Shown: one piece after another, positions 1-8,970 of the stretch | How positions within the stretch are numbered: the first letter of the stretch is position 1 | How the letters are laid out: each line of letters starts with the position of its first letter | Origin: Sulfuritalea sp. | GTDB taxonomy: Bacteria > Pseudomonadota > Gammaproteobacteria > Burkholderiales > Rhodocyclaceae | Length of the DNA stretch: 64,000 bases | Direction: 5' to 3' | Assembly: GCA_016710465.1 (NCBI GenBank) | Contig: JADJVS010000014.1 | Span: 682,001 to 746,000, forward strand | Translations under genes and position numbers: made by a program | Notes under the pieces: generated by a model | What the model saw: the letters and a program-made list of their open reading frames with translations, nothing else | What the model was told of the DNA's origin: nothing | The model's database searches: none

Positions 1-2
1 TT

Positions 3-419
3 TTTGCGGTGTCGGCAGTAGAGATGCTTGGACAGGATGAGACGTGGAGCGTTAGCCAGAAACTCATTCTCAAAGATTTTGCGGCGAAAGCAAATGAGTC
101 CCCGATCGGCTCAGTCGAGGAACGCGCCGAAATCGCTTTGGCACTAACTAAAAGTCTCCACCGGCTTTCGCTCCGGCAAGGCGTGCTTAGACTGTTAGAT
201 CGACTACAGTTGGGACATCTAAAGGCAGAATGGGACGCACTGTATGGTGAAAGGAGCACGTTGGTGCACGGTTTAGCACCGAGGCCGGGAACTAGCTACG
301 ATGACCTTGCGAACAGGACCATAGGTCTCTGCGGGCACATTCTTATGAAGGCAATCGCAAGCGAGATCAACCTTGTCGAAGGGCGTGTGGGGTCATACCT
401 ACCTGCTTCCCAGCCATGA
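3..419 (+). CDS. Apea-like HEPN protein, C-terminal part (5' end outside window)
   Basis: The reading frame is open to the window edge, so the start is probably missing; a GTG at 9 is the first possible start inside the window. The C-terminal half contains ERSTLVHG, an arginine, four residues, then histidine. This matches the R-x4-H motif of HEPN domains, and in particular the YxxRSxLVHG pattern of Apea-like HEPN proteins. HEPN domains are often RNases or nucleotide-binding modules in toxin-antitoxin and defence systems (family knowledge). The stretch is visibly less GC-rich than the genes that follow, which fits acquired DNA. The function of the full protein cannot be told from this fragment. 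Confidence 0.55.
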   Translation, partial: FAVSAVEMLGQDETWSVSQKLILKDFAAKANESPIGSVEERAEIALALTKSLHRLSLRQGVLRLLDRLQLGHLKAEWDALYGERSTLVHGLAPRPGTSYDDLANRTIGLCGHILMKAIASEINLVEGRVGSYLPASQP

Positions 420-483
420 CGCTCCAAATTTCGACCCGGTCCATAGCCTTGCACCGACCTCTACGCCGCCACCCCACGCACAA

Positions 484-513
484 AGAAAAACGGCTCCCAT
501 CGCTGAGAGCCGC
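484..513 (-). terminator. Terminator of tRNA-Phe
   Basis: On the minus strand CGGCTC (512-507) pairs with GAGCCG (496-491), followed by five T (490-486). It lies directly downstream of the tRNA and is a typical intrinsic terminator. Confidence 0.75.
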
Positions 514-521
514 TTGGATAC

Positions 522-597
<76 letters not shown>

Positions 598-610
598 GGA
601 AAGGCTGCGG

Positions 611-639
611 ATTATAGGCGGTCGCCGCCGTCGCGTCAA
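611..639 (-). promoter_or_regulatory. Promoter of tRNA-Phe
   Basis: On the minus strand TTGACG (639-634) is followed after 17 bp by a perfect TATAAT (616-611). The predicted start is about seven bases before the tRNA 5' end at 597. Two near-consensus hexamers with ideal spacing fit a strong stable-RNA promoter. Confidence 0.8.
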
Positions 640-798
640 AGCATGCGACAGGCATGCGGCATGTGGCGGCTTGCGCTGCCGCCTGACGCCTTGCTTACGG
701 CCTGCGTAAGTCCTATGTAAGAGCCCCCCTTTAGCATATTGCGTTGCAGTACCACCAATTCCTATTTCAATAATCCCTCTTACCTCCGGAGGACCACA

Positions 799-1113
799 AT
801 GAGTCAAGACGACGTCGTCGCGCGGATTACCAAAAATCCGAAGTTCCAGCAGTTCGTCAGCACCCGGAACGTTTACTCGAACATCATGACCATGCTCATG
901 ATGATCGTTTACTTCGGCTACATCCTGCTGATCGCCTTCAACAAGCCCTTCCTCGCCCAGAAGATGTCCGCGGGCGGCGTGATTTCCGTCGGCATCCCGA
1001 TGGGCATCGGCGTGCTGGTTTTCACCATCGTCATTACCTGGATCTACGTGCGCCGCGCCAACACCGAGTTCGACGCGACCAAGGACGAGATCGTCAAGGA
1101 GGCCTCCAAGTGA
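799..1113 (+). CDS. DUF485 family membrane protein (YjcH-like)
   Basis: A 104-residue protein with two hydrophobic segments (about residues 26-48 and 58-82) and charged ends. It belongs to the DUF485/YjcH family, normally encoded directly upstream of the acetate permease ActP and thought to assist it in the inner membrane. The ATG at 799 is preceded by GGAGGA (788-793) at good spacing, which decides this start over longer in-frame options. Its TGA overlaps the GTG start of the next gene, so the two are translationally coupled. Confidence 0.88.
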   Translation: MSQDDVVARITKNPKFQQFVSTRNVYSNIMTMLMMIVYFGYILLIAFNKPFLAQKMSAGGVISVGIPMGIGVLVFTIVITWIYVRRANTEFDATKDEIVKEASK

Positions 1114-2792
1114 GCAAACTCAAGCAAATCCTCGTTGCCGTCGCGGCACTGACCGCGGCCGGTGCGGCTCTCGCTGCCGGTGCCGATCTCGGCCAGGCGC
1201 AGAAGCAGTCCACCAACTGGACCGCGATCGTCATGTTCGGCATCTTCGTCGGCATCACCATGATGATCACCAAGTGGGCCGCCGGCAAGACCAAGACCGC
1301 GGCTGACTTCTACACCGCGGGTGGCGGCATCACCGGCTTCCAGAACGGCCTGGCGATCGCCGGCGACTACATGTCGGCAGCGTCCTTCCTCGGTATTTCC
1401 GGCCTGGTGTTCGCCTCCGGCTTCGACGGCCTGATCTTCTCGATCGGCTGGCTGGTCGGCTGGCCCGTTATCACCTTCCTGATGGCGGAGCGCCTGCGCA
1501 ACCTCGGCAAATTCACCTTCGCCGACGTTGCCGGCTATCGCTTCGACGCGGGCCCGATCCGCACTTTCGCGGCGACCGGTTCGCTGGTCGTGGTGGCCTT
1601 CTACCTGATCGCCCAGATGGTGGGTGCCGGCCAGCTCATCAAGCTGCTGTTCGGCCTCGACTACATGGTCGCGGTGATCCTCGTCGGCGTGATCATGATG
1701 ATGTACGTGCTGTTCGGCGGCATGACGGCCACGACCTGGGTGCAGATCATCAAGGCGGTGATGCTGCTGGTCGGCGCCACCTTCATGGCGCTGATGGTCA
1801 TGATCCAGTTCGGCTTCAACTTCGAGGCGCTCGCCGCCAAGGCCGTTGAAGTGCATACCAAGAAGGACGCTATCATGGGTCCGGGAGCGCTGATCAACGA
1901 TCCGGTATCGGCCGTGTCGGTCGGCATGGCGCTGATGTTCGGCACCGCCGGCCTGCCCCACATCCTGATGCGCTTCTTCACCGTGCCCAACGCCAAGGAA
2001 GCCCGCAAGTCCGTGGCCTGGGCCACGACCTGGATCGGCTACTTCTACATCCTGACCTTCATCATCGGCTTCGGCGCCATCACCAACCTGATCCCCAACC
2101 CGGCCGAGTACTACGTCGGTGGCGAAATCGCCAAGGGCCTCAAGGGCGGCGGCAACATGCCGGCCATCCACCTGGCCGGCGCCGTCGGCGGCGACATCTT
2201 CCTCGGCTTCATCTCCGCCGTGGCCTTCGCCACGATCCTGGCGGTGGTGGCAGGTCTGACGCTGTCCGGCGCTTCCGCCGTGTCGCATGACCTGTACGCC
2301 TCGGTTTGGCGCCATGGCAATGTCGACCAGGCCACCGAACTGCGCGTGTCGAAGATCACCACCGTTTTCCTCGGCATCTTCGCCGTGGTTCTTGGTGTGG
2401 TGTTCGAGAAGCAGAACGTGGCGTTCATGGTGATGCTGGCCTTCGCGGTTGCCTGCTCGGCCAACTTCCCGGTGCTGTTCATGTCCGTGCTGTGGAAGGA
2501 TTGCACCACGCGCGGCGCGGTTGCCGGCGGTTTCGTCGGCCTGATCCTCTCGGTGACGCTGACCATCATGTCGCCCGCGGTATGGGAGGCCTCCTTTGGC
2601 AACCCCAAGGGCACGGCGATGTTCCCCTACGCTTCGCCGGCGATCTTCTCGATGACCGCGGCCTTCGTGGTGATCTGGCTGGTCTCGCTGATGGACAAGA
2701 GCGCGCAAGCCGCCAAGGAACGCGCGGCCTACCCGGCCCAGTTGATCCGTTCGGAAACCGGCGTCGGCGCTTCGACCGGCGGCGGCCACTAA
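1110..2792 (+). CDS. actP: Cation/acetate symporter ActP
   Basis: A 560-residue sodium/solute symporter (SSS family) that takes up acetate and other short monocarboxylates with a cation. After a hydrophobic N-terminus (residues 1-23, signal-like as in ActP) there are about 13 transmembrane segments. The early segment with DYMSAASFLGISG and the later TLSGASAVSHDLY are characteristic of ActP. It starts with GTG overlapping the stop of the DUF485 gene (GTGA). A G-run and a terminator follow. A second, more distant SSS transporter lies at 12298-14400. Length matches the family (about 550). Confidence 0.9.
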   Translation: MSKLKQILVAVAALTAAGAALAAGADLGQAQKQSTNWTAIVMFGIFVGITMMITKWAAGKTKTAADFYTAGGGITGFQNGLAIAGDYMSAASFLGISGLVFASGFDGLIFSIGWLVGWPVITFLMAERLRNLGKFTFADVAGYRFDAGPIRTFAATGSLVVVAFYLIAQMVGAGQLIKLLFGLDYMVAVILVGVIMMMYVLFGGMTATTWVQIIKAVMLLVGATFMALMVMIQFGFNFEALAAKAVEVHTKKDAIMGPGALINDPVSAVSVGMALMFGTAGLPHILMRFFTVPNAKEARKSVAWATTWIGYFYILTFIIGFGAITNLIPNPAEYYVGGEIAKGLKGGGNMPAIHLAGAVGGDIFLGFISAVAFATILAVVAGLTLSGASAVSHDLYASVWRHGNVDQATELRVSKITTVFLGIFAVVLGVVFEKQNVAFMVMLAFAVACSANFPVLFMSVLWKDCTTRGAVAGGFVGLILSVTLTIMSPAVWEASFGNPKGTAMFPYASPAIFSMTAAFVVIWLVSLMDKSAQAAKERAAYPAQLIRSETGVGASTGGGH

Positions 2793-2806
2793 CGCCGGCC
2801 CGCGTC

Positions 2807-2842
<36 letters not shown>

Positions 2843-2890
2843 TGCAAAGCCCCGGCGCGCAAAGCGAAATACTGCAGTAGCAGCAAATGA

Positions 2891-2922
2891 ACGGCCCCCG
2901 GAAACGGGGGCCGTTTTATTTC
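2891..2922 (+). terminator. Terminator of the actP operon
   Basis: CGGCCCCCG (2892-2900), loop GAAA, CGGGGGCCG (2905-2913), then TTTT. A perfect 9-bp GC-rich stem with a GNRA-type loop. Confidence 0.9.
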
Positions 2923-2953
2923 GTGGGGTTGCCAGCCGTAAGGCGTGGAAGAA

Positions 2954-4735
2954 TCAGAAAGCCTGGTCCCAGCGAATCGACAGGCGGATGGCGGCGTTGA
3001 TCAGCCCGACCATGCTGTAGGTCTGGACGAAGTTGCCCCATTGTTCGCCGCTGCGGGGATCAATGTGCTCGGCCAGCAGGCCGTGCCGATTGCGCAAGGC
3101 AAGCAGCTTTTCGAACAGGCTGCGGGCTTCGTCACGTCGCCCCAGTGCGGCAAGCGCATTCACATACCAGAAGCTGCACACCAGAAAGGCGTTCTCGGGT
3201 TCGCCGAAGTCGTCCTTGACGAGATAGCGATAGATGTAGCCATCACGCAGCAGATCAGTCTCGATGGCGGCAACCGTGGTCGCAAAGCGCGGGTCGTCCG
3301 CTTCCAGGAAACCGACTTCGGCAAGCAGCAGCAGGCTGGCATCCACCGTCGCGCCTTCGAAGGTGGCGGCGAAGCAACTGCGCTTCCAGTTCCAGGCACG
3401 TTCGCTGATCACGGCATGAATCCGCTGTGCGGTGCCTTGCCAGTGGGCCGCCCGGTCGGCAAGGGCCAGCCGCGTGGCAATGCGCGCCAGGCGGTCGCAG
3501 GCGGCCCAGCACATCACCGCGGAAAAGGTATGCACATGGGAACTGTTGCGCAGCTCCCATAGCCCGGCGTCGGGCTGGTCGAAGCTTTTCGCGGCGCGTT
3601 CGCCCAGGGCTTCCAACTGGCGGAACAGGGTCACGTCGCCGCGCCGCGTCAGGCGCTGGTCAAAGAAGATATGGGTCGCCGCCAGCACGGCCGAGCCATA
3701 GACATCATGCTGGACCTGCGCATAGGCCTGGTTGCCGATGCGCACCGGGCCCATGCCGCGGTAGCCTGCCAGCCCTTCGGCGATTCGCTCGTCGATGCGC
3801 GCCCGGCCGTCGATGCCGAACACCGGCTGCAGCGGGCCGGCCCCGGCCTCCGCGGCGACATTGACGATATATGCCAGGTAGCGCTCCATGGTCCGCGTCG
3901 CGCCCAGGCGGTTCAGGGCATTCACGACGAAATAGCCGTCGCGCAGCCAGCAGTAGCGGTAGTCCCAGTTGCGGCCGCTGTTGGCCGATTCCGGGATGGA
4001 GGTGGTCATCGCCGCGATGATGGCGCCGGTGTCGTCGTAGGCGTTGAGCTTGAGCGTGATGGCGGCACGGATCACCGCCTCCTGCCACTCGAAGGGAATG
4101 CCCAGGAAGCGAACCCACTCCTGCCAGTAGCGCTCGGTTTCCTCCAGGAAGCGGCGCCCGGTTTCCGCCGCGGAATCGTGCACCGTCTCGTCCGGCCCCA
4201 ACAGCAGGGTGGCCGTGCTTTCGAGGAAAAAGGGCGTCTCGTCGAGGATTGCCGTGATCGATACGTCCGTCGTCAGGCGCAAGGCGAGCGCGGGCATCAC
4301 GTAGCGCACATGGTTGCTGCCCCAGGTCGTAGTCGGTCGGGCCCGGCCGTTGTCGCAGACCGGCCGCAGGCGCACGCGCAGGCGCGGGCTTCCTTCCAGG
4401 CGTCGCAGGCGGCGCACCAGCATGGTCGGCCGGAACATGCGCCCGAAGAGCTCGAATCGTGGCGCGAAATCGAGGATCTCGACAGCGCCCCCCCGGGTGT
4501 CGTAGAGGCAGGTGCGGACGATGGCCGTATTCTCGACATAGGCCTGTTCCGCCCTGGCGAAATCGATCAGCTCGATGTCGAAAAAGCCCTGATCCTGCTC
4601 CGCGTTCAGCAAGGAGCAGAACACCGGATCGCCATCAAACCGGGGATAGCAGCCCCAGACGATCCTGCCCATTCCGTCGAGCAGGGCGCCGACGGTGCAG
4701 TTGCCGATCAGGGCCAGGTCAAGCGAGGCATTCAT
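2954..4735 (-). CDS. GH15 family glycoside hydrolase (glucoamylase/trehalase-like)
   Basis: A 593-residue cytoplasmic protein of the glucan 1,4-alpha-glucosidase/trehalase GH15 family. The N-terminal half (about 1-230) is the beta-sandwich domain. The (alpha/alpha)6 barrel follows, with NWDYRYCWLRDGYF, the putative general acid in DAGLWELRN, and the putative general base in LLAEHIDPRSGEQWGN. The start overlaps the otsB stop by four bases (ATGA), so it is the last gene of an otsA-otsB-GH15 operon. The context suggests hydrolysis of trehalose, or of another alpha-glucan feeding the same pool; the substrate cannot be read from sequence alone. Confidence 0.85.
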   Translation of the reverse strand: MNASLDLALIGNCTVGALLDGMGRIVWGCYPRFDGDPVFCSLLNAEQDQGFFDIELIDFARAEQAYVENTAIVRTCLYDTRGGAVEILDFAPRFELFGRMFRPTMLVRRLRRLEGSPRLRVRLRPVCDNGRARPTTTWGSNHVRYVMPALALRLTTDVSITAILDETPFFLESTATLLLGPDETVHDSAAETGRRFLEETERYWQEWVRFLGIPFEWQEAVIRAAITLKLNAYDDTGAIIAAMTTSIPESANSGRNWDYRYCWLRDGYFVVNALNRLGATRTMERYLAYIVNVAAEAGAGPLQPVFGIDGRARIDERIAEGLAGYRGMGPVRIGNQAYAQVQHDVYGSAVLAATHIFFDQRLTRRGDVTLFRQLEALGERAAKSFDQPDAGLWELRNSSHVHTFSAVMCWAACDRLARIATRLALADRAAHWQGTAQRIHAVISERAWNWKRSCFAATFEGATVDASLLLLAEVGFLEADDPRFATTVAAIETDLLRDGYIYRYLVKDDFGEPENAFLVCSFWYVNALAALGRRDEARSLFEKLLALRNRHGLLAEHIDPRSGEQWGNFVQTYSMVGLINAAIRLSIRWDQAF

Positions 4736-5502
4736 GGGGTTCCTTCCGCAATGGCCGACAACCAGGCGACCACCGCGCCCACGTCAGGCAGACGATACCG
4801 CGCCGCCGTGTTGCCAGCGCCGACTTTCACCGATATGCCATGGCTGGCATTGACGATGGCAAACCCGTGTTCGTCGGTGCTGTCATCGCCGATGAATACC
4901 GGTCGCCGTCCGCGAAATGGTGGCTCGTCGAGAAACGCGGCGATGGCCGCTCCCTTGTCGGCCCCCGCCAGTTTGATTTCAATTACTCGCTTGCCGCGTT
5001 GCAGCGCGAGCTGATTGGGAAATCCGCCGACCAGTTCGCGCAGGCTGCGGTGCAACCAGGACGCGAGCACCGGACGGTTCCTGTAATGGACCGCGAGCGA
5101 AAGCCCCTTCTCCTCGACGAAGACGTCGGGATGGCGGTGCAGCAGCCGGTCGATGGCCAGGCGCGCGGGCTCCAGCAGATCCCGGCCGCTGGCCGCCCGG
5201 CGAATGCCGGATGCGTTCCGACGTTCGAGGCCGTGCTGGCCCGCGACCGGGAGGGTAAGCGGTCGCAGGTGTCCGTCGAGGTCGTCGATGCTGCGTCCGC
5301 TGATCAGGGCCAGCGCGCCGTTGGTCCGCTGCTGGAGCCGGTCGAGCAGTCCGCGCAGCGGATCGCCGAGCGCGATCCCGGAGGGCTTGTCGGCGATGTC
5401 GACCAGCGTGCCATCGAGGTCGAGGAAGATCGCCAGGCTGTCTGGCGCGCAAGCCGCGATCGGGGGGGAGGGCTTGAGGCTTCGTTGGCGGGTGCGGCGC
5501 AT
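4732..5502 (-). CDS. otsB: Trehalose-6-phosphate phosphatase OtsB
   Basis: A 256-residue HAD-superfamily phosphatase that removes phosphate from trehalose-6-phosphate. The nucleophile motif FLDLDGTLVD lies near the N-terminus and FIGDDSTDEHGF supplies the C-terminal acidic motif. The chosen ATG at 5502 lies 16 bases after the otsA stop; an upstream in-frame ATG would run deep into otsA and adds non-homologous sequence. The 3' part includes one copy of the 22-bp sequence found elsewhere in the window (4804-4825), here encoding the conserved VGAGNTAA segment. Confidence 0.9.
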   Translation of the reverse strand: MRRTRQRSLKPSPPIAACAPDSLAIFLDLDGTLVDIADKPSGIALGDPLRGLLDRLQQRTNGALALISGRSIDDLDGHLRPLTLPVAGQHGLERRNASGIRRAASGRDLLEPARLAIDRLLHRHPDVFVEEKGLSLAVHYRNRPVLASWLHRSLRELVGGFPNQLALQRGKRVIEIKLAGADKGAAIAAFLDEPPFRGRRPVFIGDDSTDEHGFAIVNASHGISVKVGAGNTAARYRLPDVGAVVAWLSAIAEGTP

Positions 5503-5518
5503 GGGGGTCGGGCGCTGC

Positions 5519-7759
5519 TTATCCGTTCGCCGGCAGGTTTGCCGGCTTTTCCAGTACCGCACCGCGCCGGCGCATGGTAGCCGCATCGAGCAGCATGCGA
5601 CCGGCCCAGCGATACACGTTGAACTCGCTGACGAGGCCGCGCATCAGGCGCATGCGGTCGCGCTGCTCGCTGGCGGGCATGGTCAGCGCGAGGTGCAGGG
5701 CTGCCGCGCATTGCTCGATATCGTAGGGATTCACGATCAGCGCTTCCGGCAGTTCGCGCGCCGCGCCGGTGAATTGCGATAGCACCAGGACGCCCTGCTC
5801 GTCGTCGCGGGCGGCCACATATTCCTTGGCCACCAGGTTCATGCCGTCATGCAGGCTGCTAACGAAACAGCAGTCGGCGCCGCGGTAGCACTGATACACC
5901 TGCTCGGCATCGTGGTGTTCCACCTTGAGAAGGATGGGGGGCGGCAGCTTGCGTTCCCCGCGCACGAAGCGGTCGTTGATTCGCGTGGCCAGCGCCCGCA
6001 CCTGGGCGTCGTGGTTCTGGTAATCCTCGATGCTGGCCCGGCTCGGAGCGGCAATCTGCAGCAGGCTGAAGCGGCCGATCCATTCCGGTTTCTGTTCCAG
6101 CAGGCGCTCCACCGCGCGAAAGCGTTCCAGGATGCCCTTGGTATAGTCGAGGCGATCCACGCCGATGCAGACGCGATGGTCGCGTGGCAGCCCATATTGC
6201 TGGCGAAGTTCGGCGTGGCATTGCTCGATGGGCTTGCTCAGCATGGCCGGATCGGGTGGCCAGGCGATCGAAATCGGATAGCGGCGGATGGCGGTGAGCT
6301 GGCCGCCGAGCGACACCGTGAAGCTCTCGCGATCGACGCGGGCCTCGATGAAGCGATCGACGCTGTCCACGAAATTGTTGCAGTGGAACTGGGTGTGAAA
6401 GCCAAGGATGCTGCTGCCCAGCATGCCGGCGAGAATCTCGTCGCGCCAGGGGCAGATCGCGAACGACTCCGGATTCGGCCAGGGAATATGCCAGAAGGTG
6501 ATCACGGTCGCCTGCGGCAGTTCCTCGCGAATCATTTTCGGCAGCAGCGCGAAGTGGTAGTCCTGCACCAGGATGATCGGGTTTTTGGTCTTCGATTCGC
6601 TGATCACGGCGCGTGCGAACTTGCGGTTGACCGCGACGTAATGAGCCCAGTCGGAGGCGCGGAAGGTGGGGCGCACGTGGGCGATGTGGCACAGCGGCCA
6701 CAAACCCTCGTTGGCAAAGCCGTAGTAGTAGCCCGCCTCTTCTTCGGCGCTGAGCCACACGCGCCGGATGCTGTAGGCGGGCTGCTCGGGCGGCACGGCG
6801 ACGCGGTCGTGGCGGTCGACCACGTCGCGGTCGGCAGAGCCGCTGCCATGCGCAATCCAGGTACCGGAGCAGGCGCGCATGATGGGCTCGAGCGCCGTGA
6901 CCAGTCCGCTCGCTGGACGCTGGACCTCGATGCGCTCGCCGTGGCGTTGATGGATGTAAGGCTCGCGGTTGGAAACGACGATGACGTCTTCGCCGCGCAG
7001 GTCGGCGCGCAGGATGGTGCGCAGGGACTCGGGCGACCAGGTGATCTGCGATTCGTCGCGTGCCCGCCGCTCGGTTTCAAGCTCGCGCACGAGGCGTTCA
7101 ATGTCGCGCGCGATCGGACGGAACTCCGGCAGGTTCATGGTCGCCGCCGGATCGCGCAGCAGGCCCTCGCCGCGCAGCAGCGAGCGCATCCCGGCCAGCC
7201 AGCCGCGCCACGACAACTGGGCGATGATGACCGTAAGCAGCGAGACGACGGCGGCAAGGCCGAGGAAGCCATATACCAGATAGCGCTTGGTCTCTTCGCT
7301 GCGGCGCGTGACGAAGCCAAGATCATGAACCAGGACCAACCGGCCGGTCGGATAGAGTTCATTGACCATGGGCTGCACCGAGACGTGCAGCGGCCCGTTC
7401 TTGCTGTCCAGCAACGAGTTTCCCTCCGCGCCCCAGCGCCCCAGGTCCTTGCAGCGCAACTCGGGCGGAAGCGACTTGCTGGCTACCGAAGTCCCGTCGT
7501 TGCCGGCGCAGAAACCGATGGCGAACAGGCGTTCGTCGAGGGTGATGCGGGTGAAAAAGTCCCCAATCTTGGCCTTGCGCCCGGCGGCGAGCTGCTCGAA
7601 CAGCGGTTCGCTGATCGCGTTGGCGATCAGTTGCGAGCGGATGTCCAGGTCGCGCACGAACCAGCGCAGCGTCATCCTGTCGATCACCGGCGATACGGCA
7701 TAGGCGAACGCCGTGAGTACCAGCATCAGGGGGATGATGAAGCGCAGGGAAAGGTGCAT
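5519..7759 (-). CDS. otsA: Membrane-anchored trehalose-6-phosphate synthase (GT20)
   Basis: A 746-residue protein, well above the usual 460-490 for OtsA. The C-terminal part from about residue 260 is a GT20 synthase that makes trehalose-6-phosphate from UDP-glucose and glucose-6-phosphate; VVSNREPY, VQDYHFALLP, GVDRLDYTKGI and SSLHDGMNLVAKEY are visible. The N-terminal 250 residues contain a membrane segment (about 5-25), a ~130-residue extracytoplasmic part, a second membrane segment (about 159-181) and a HAMP-like linker. The layout resembles a sensor kinase input module fused to a biosynthetic enzyme. The ATG at 7759 precedes the first membrane helix; 7816 is an alternative start. First gene of the ots operon. 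A related GT20 product such as glucosylglycerol-phosphate is a lesser alternative. Confidence 0.85.
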   Translation of the reverse strand: MHLSLRFIIPLMLVLTAFAYAVSPVIDRMTLRWFVRDLDIRSQLIANAISEPLFEQLAAGRKAKIGDFFTRITLDERLFAIGFCAGNDGTSVASKSLPPELRCKDLGRWGAEGNSLLDSKNGPLHVSVQPMVNELYPTGRLVLVHDLGFVTRRSEETKRYLVYGFLGLAAVVSLLTVIIAQLSWRGWLAGMRSLLRGEGLLRDPAATMNLPEFRPIARDIERLVRELETERRARDESQITWSPESLRTILRADLRGEDVIVVSNREPYIHQRHGERIEVQRPASGLVTALEPIMRACSGTWIAHGSGSADRDVVDRHDRVAVPPEQPAYSIRRVWLSAEEEAGYYYGFANEGLWPLCHIAHVRPTFRASDWAHYVAVNRKFARAVISESKTKNPIILVQDYHFALLPKMIREELPQATVITFWHIPWPNPESFAICPWRDEILAGMLGSSILGFHTQFHCNNFVDSVDRFIEARVDRESFTVSLGGQLTAIRRYPISIAWPPDPAMLSKPIEQCHAELRQQYGLPRDHRVCIGVDRLDYTKGILERFRAVERLLEQKPEWIGRFSLLQIAAPSRASIEDYQNHDAQVRALATRINDRFVRGERKLPPPILLKVEHHDAEQVYQCYRGADCCFVSSLHDGMNLVAKEYVAARDDEQGVLVLSQFTGAARELPEALIVNPYDIEQCAAALHLALTMPASEQRDRMRLMRGLVSEFNVYRWAGRMLLDAATMRRRGAVLEKPANLPANG

Positions 7760-7924
7760 CCCGTTTAGTCCCGTGGTGGGGCGGTGAGGTTCATTGCGAT
7801 CGTCTATTCGCTCCATCCGCCCCACAGCGGCGTGGGCGGCGATTTGAAAGCATAGCGGGCCAGCCCGAGGTGGCGCCGGCTCCAGATTTTGGCGCGCAGG
7901 ATCGGCGGATGCCTGCGCATGCGC

Positions 7925-8443
7925 TCAGCGATGGAACAGGACATCGATCCGACGTCGGATTCGGCGACAGGCGTCGTCGGTGCAATCGGGCGCGGGGCTG
8001 CTCTCGCTGCCGAGATTGATCGCGCGTATGCGGCGCTGCGGAATCCGCGCTTCATCGAGCACGCGTTGCACGACATTCAGGCGGTCTTGCCCGCGTGCGA
8101 TTTCGAGCGCCGTGCTGCCCAGTTCGTCGGTATGGGCCACCAGGGTGATGTTCAGGTGCGGGAAGGCTTCAAGTTTCGCCAGATGGCGGTGCAGTACCCG
8201 CAGAGCGTCATCGTCCAGGGCCGCGGAAGATGCCGAAAAATAGATGCTGTCTTCGCTCGGCTTCGCCTGCCAGCCGTCCGGCAATTTCTCGATCCTGGCT
8301 TGCGCAGGATTTTCGGCGCCGACCGACCCAGTCCCGCAAAGAATTGCGGCAAGCGCCGGAATCAGCAGCAGCGTGTGACGTCGGCGGCGGCACGCAAACC
8401 GGTCAAAGATCCGCCAGTGGTTTTTTCGCATCGGTTTTGTCAT
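7925..8443 (-). CDS. OmpA-like domain periplasmic protein
   Basis: A 172-residue protein with a basic N-terminus and hydrophobic segment (about 24-42) ending in VGA, consistent with a signal peptide. An OmpA-like peptidoglycan-binding domain follows; VAHTDELGSTALEIARGQDRLNVV matches the family's TDxxGs...N..LS.xRA region. It probably binds peptidoglycan in the periplasm. The start overlaps the 3' end of the MarR gene by about 40 bases and AGGTGA lies just upstream, so it is likely co-transcribed with it. Confidence 0.8.
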   Translation of the reverse strand: MTKPMRKNHWRIFDRFACRRRRHTLLLIPALAAILCGTGSVGAENPAQARIEKLPDGWQAKPSEDSIYFSASSAALDDDALRVLHRHLAKLEAFPHLNITLVAHTDELGSTALEIARGQDRLNVVQRVLDEARIPQRRIRAINLGSESSPAPDCTDDACRRIRRRIDVLFHR

Positions 8444-8897
8444 TCACCTGCAAATGGACTATCAGTTGTTCCAGATTGACCTCGAGCGTGCGCAGCGCGA
8501 CTTCCGGTAGCTCGCGCAATGCTTCCGGCAACAAGCCCTCGGCAGGACCGGGTGCCTTGCGCAGGACCTGCCTCCCGGCTTCAGTGATCCGCAGCCCGAC
8601 TCGACGCTGGTCGGCTTGGGACCGTACTTTGCTGAGCAAGCCGGCGGCGGCGAGCTTTTCCACCAACTGGCTGCAGGTCGATTGATGGACAGAAAGCCGC
8701 TTCGCCAGTTCCGATACCCCGGTATCCGGCGAAACGGCGACGTCGCGCAAGACCCAGATTTGCGATCCCGAGACGCCACAGGCCGCTTCGACATCCCGGA
8801 AGTGCTTTCTGACCGATCCATAGATCAGTCGGAACTGTCGCAGAACCGTGAGCTGCAGCCCGGTCAGGTCGGTTGGGGGAGGGTGGTCTGAATCCAT
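8403..8897 (-). CDS. MarR family transcriptional regulator
   Basis: A 164-residue winged-helix repressor. SGSQIWVLRDV starts the DNA-binding domain, VSELAKRLSVHQSTCSQLVEKL is the helix-turn-helix, and the wing contains DQRRVGLRITEAGR, the signature of MarR proteins. MarR dimers bind short palindromes and are released by small ligands. A perfect palindrome (ATATTG-TAAG-CAATAT, 8946-8961) lies 49 bp upstream of the start and overlaps a promoter on the opposite strand, so the regulator may control both its own gene and the divergent transcript. Confidence 0.88.
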   Translation of the reverse strand: MDSDHPPPTDLTGLQLTVLRQFRLIYGSVRKHFRDVEAACGVSGSQIWVLRDVAVSPDTGVSELAKRLSVHQSTCSQLVEKLAAAGLLSKVRSQADQRRVGLRITEAGRQVLRKAPGPAEGLLPEALRELPEVALRTLEVNLEQLIVHLQVNDKTDAKKPLADL

Positions 8898-8936
8898 GGG
8901 GATATTTTTCTATCCGGGCTTCGGGGCGAGGGGTTT

Positions 8937-8964
8937 TTGCAAAGCATATTGTAAGCAATATAAT
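8937..8964 (+). promoter_or_regulatory. Promoter with MarR-type palindrome
   Basis: On the plus strand TTGCAA (8937-8942), 16 bp, then a perfect TATAAT (8959-8964). The palindrome ATATTG-TAAG-CAATAT (8946-8961) fills the spacer and touches the -10 box, where a bound repressor would block polymerase. No plus-strand protein gene follows; a structured stretch ending in a terminator does. Confidence 0.6.
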
Positions 8965-8970
8965 TGTGAT

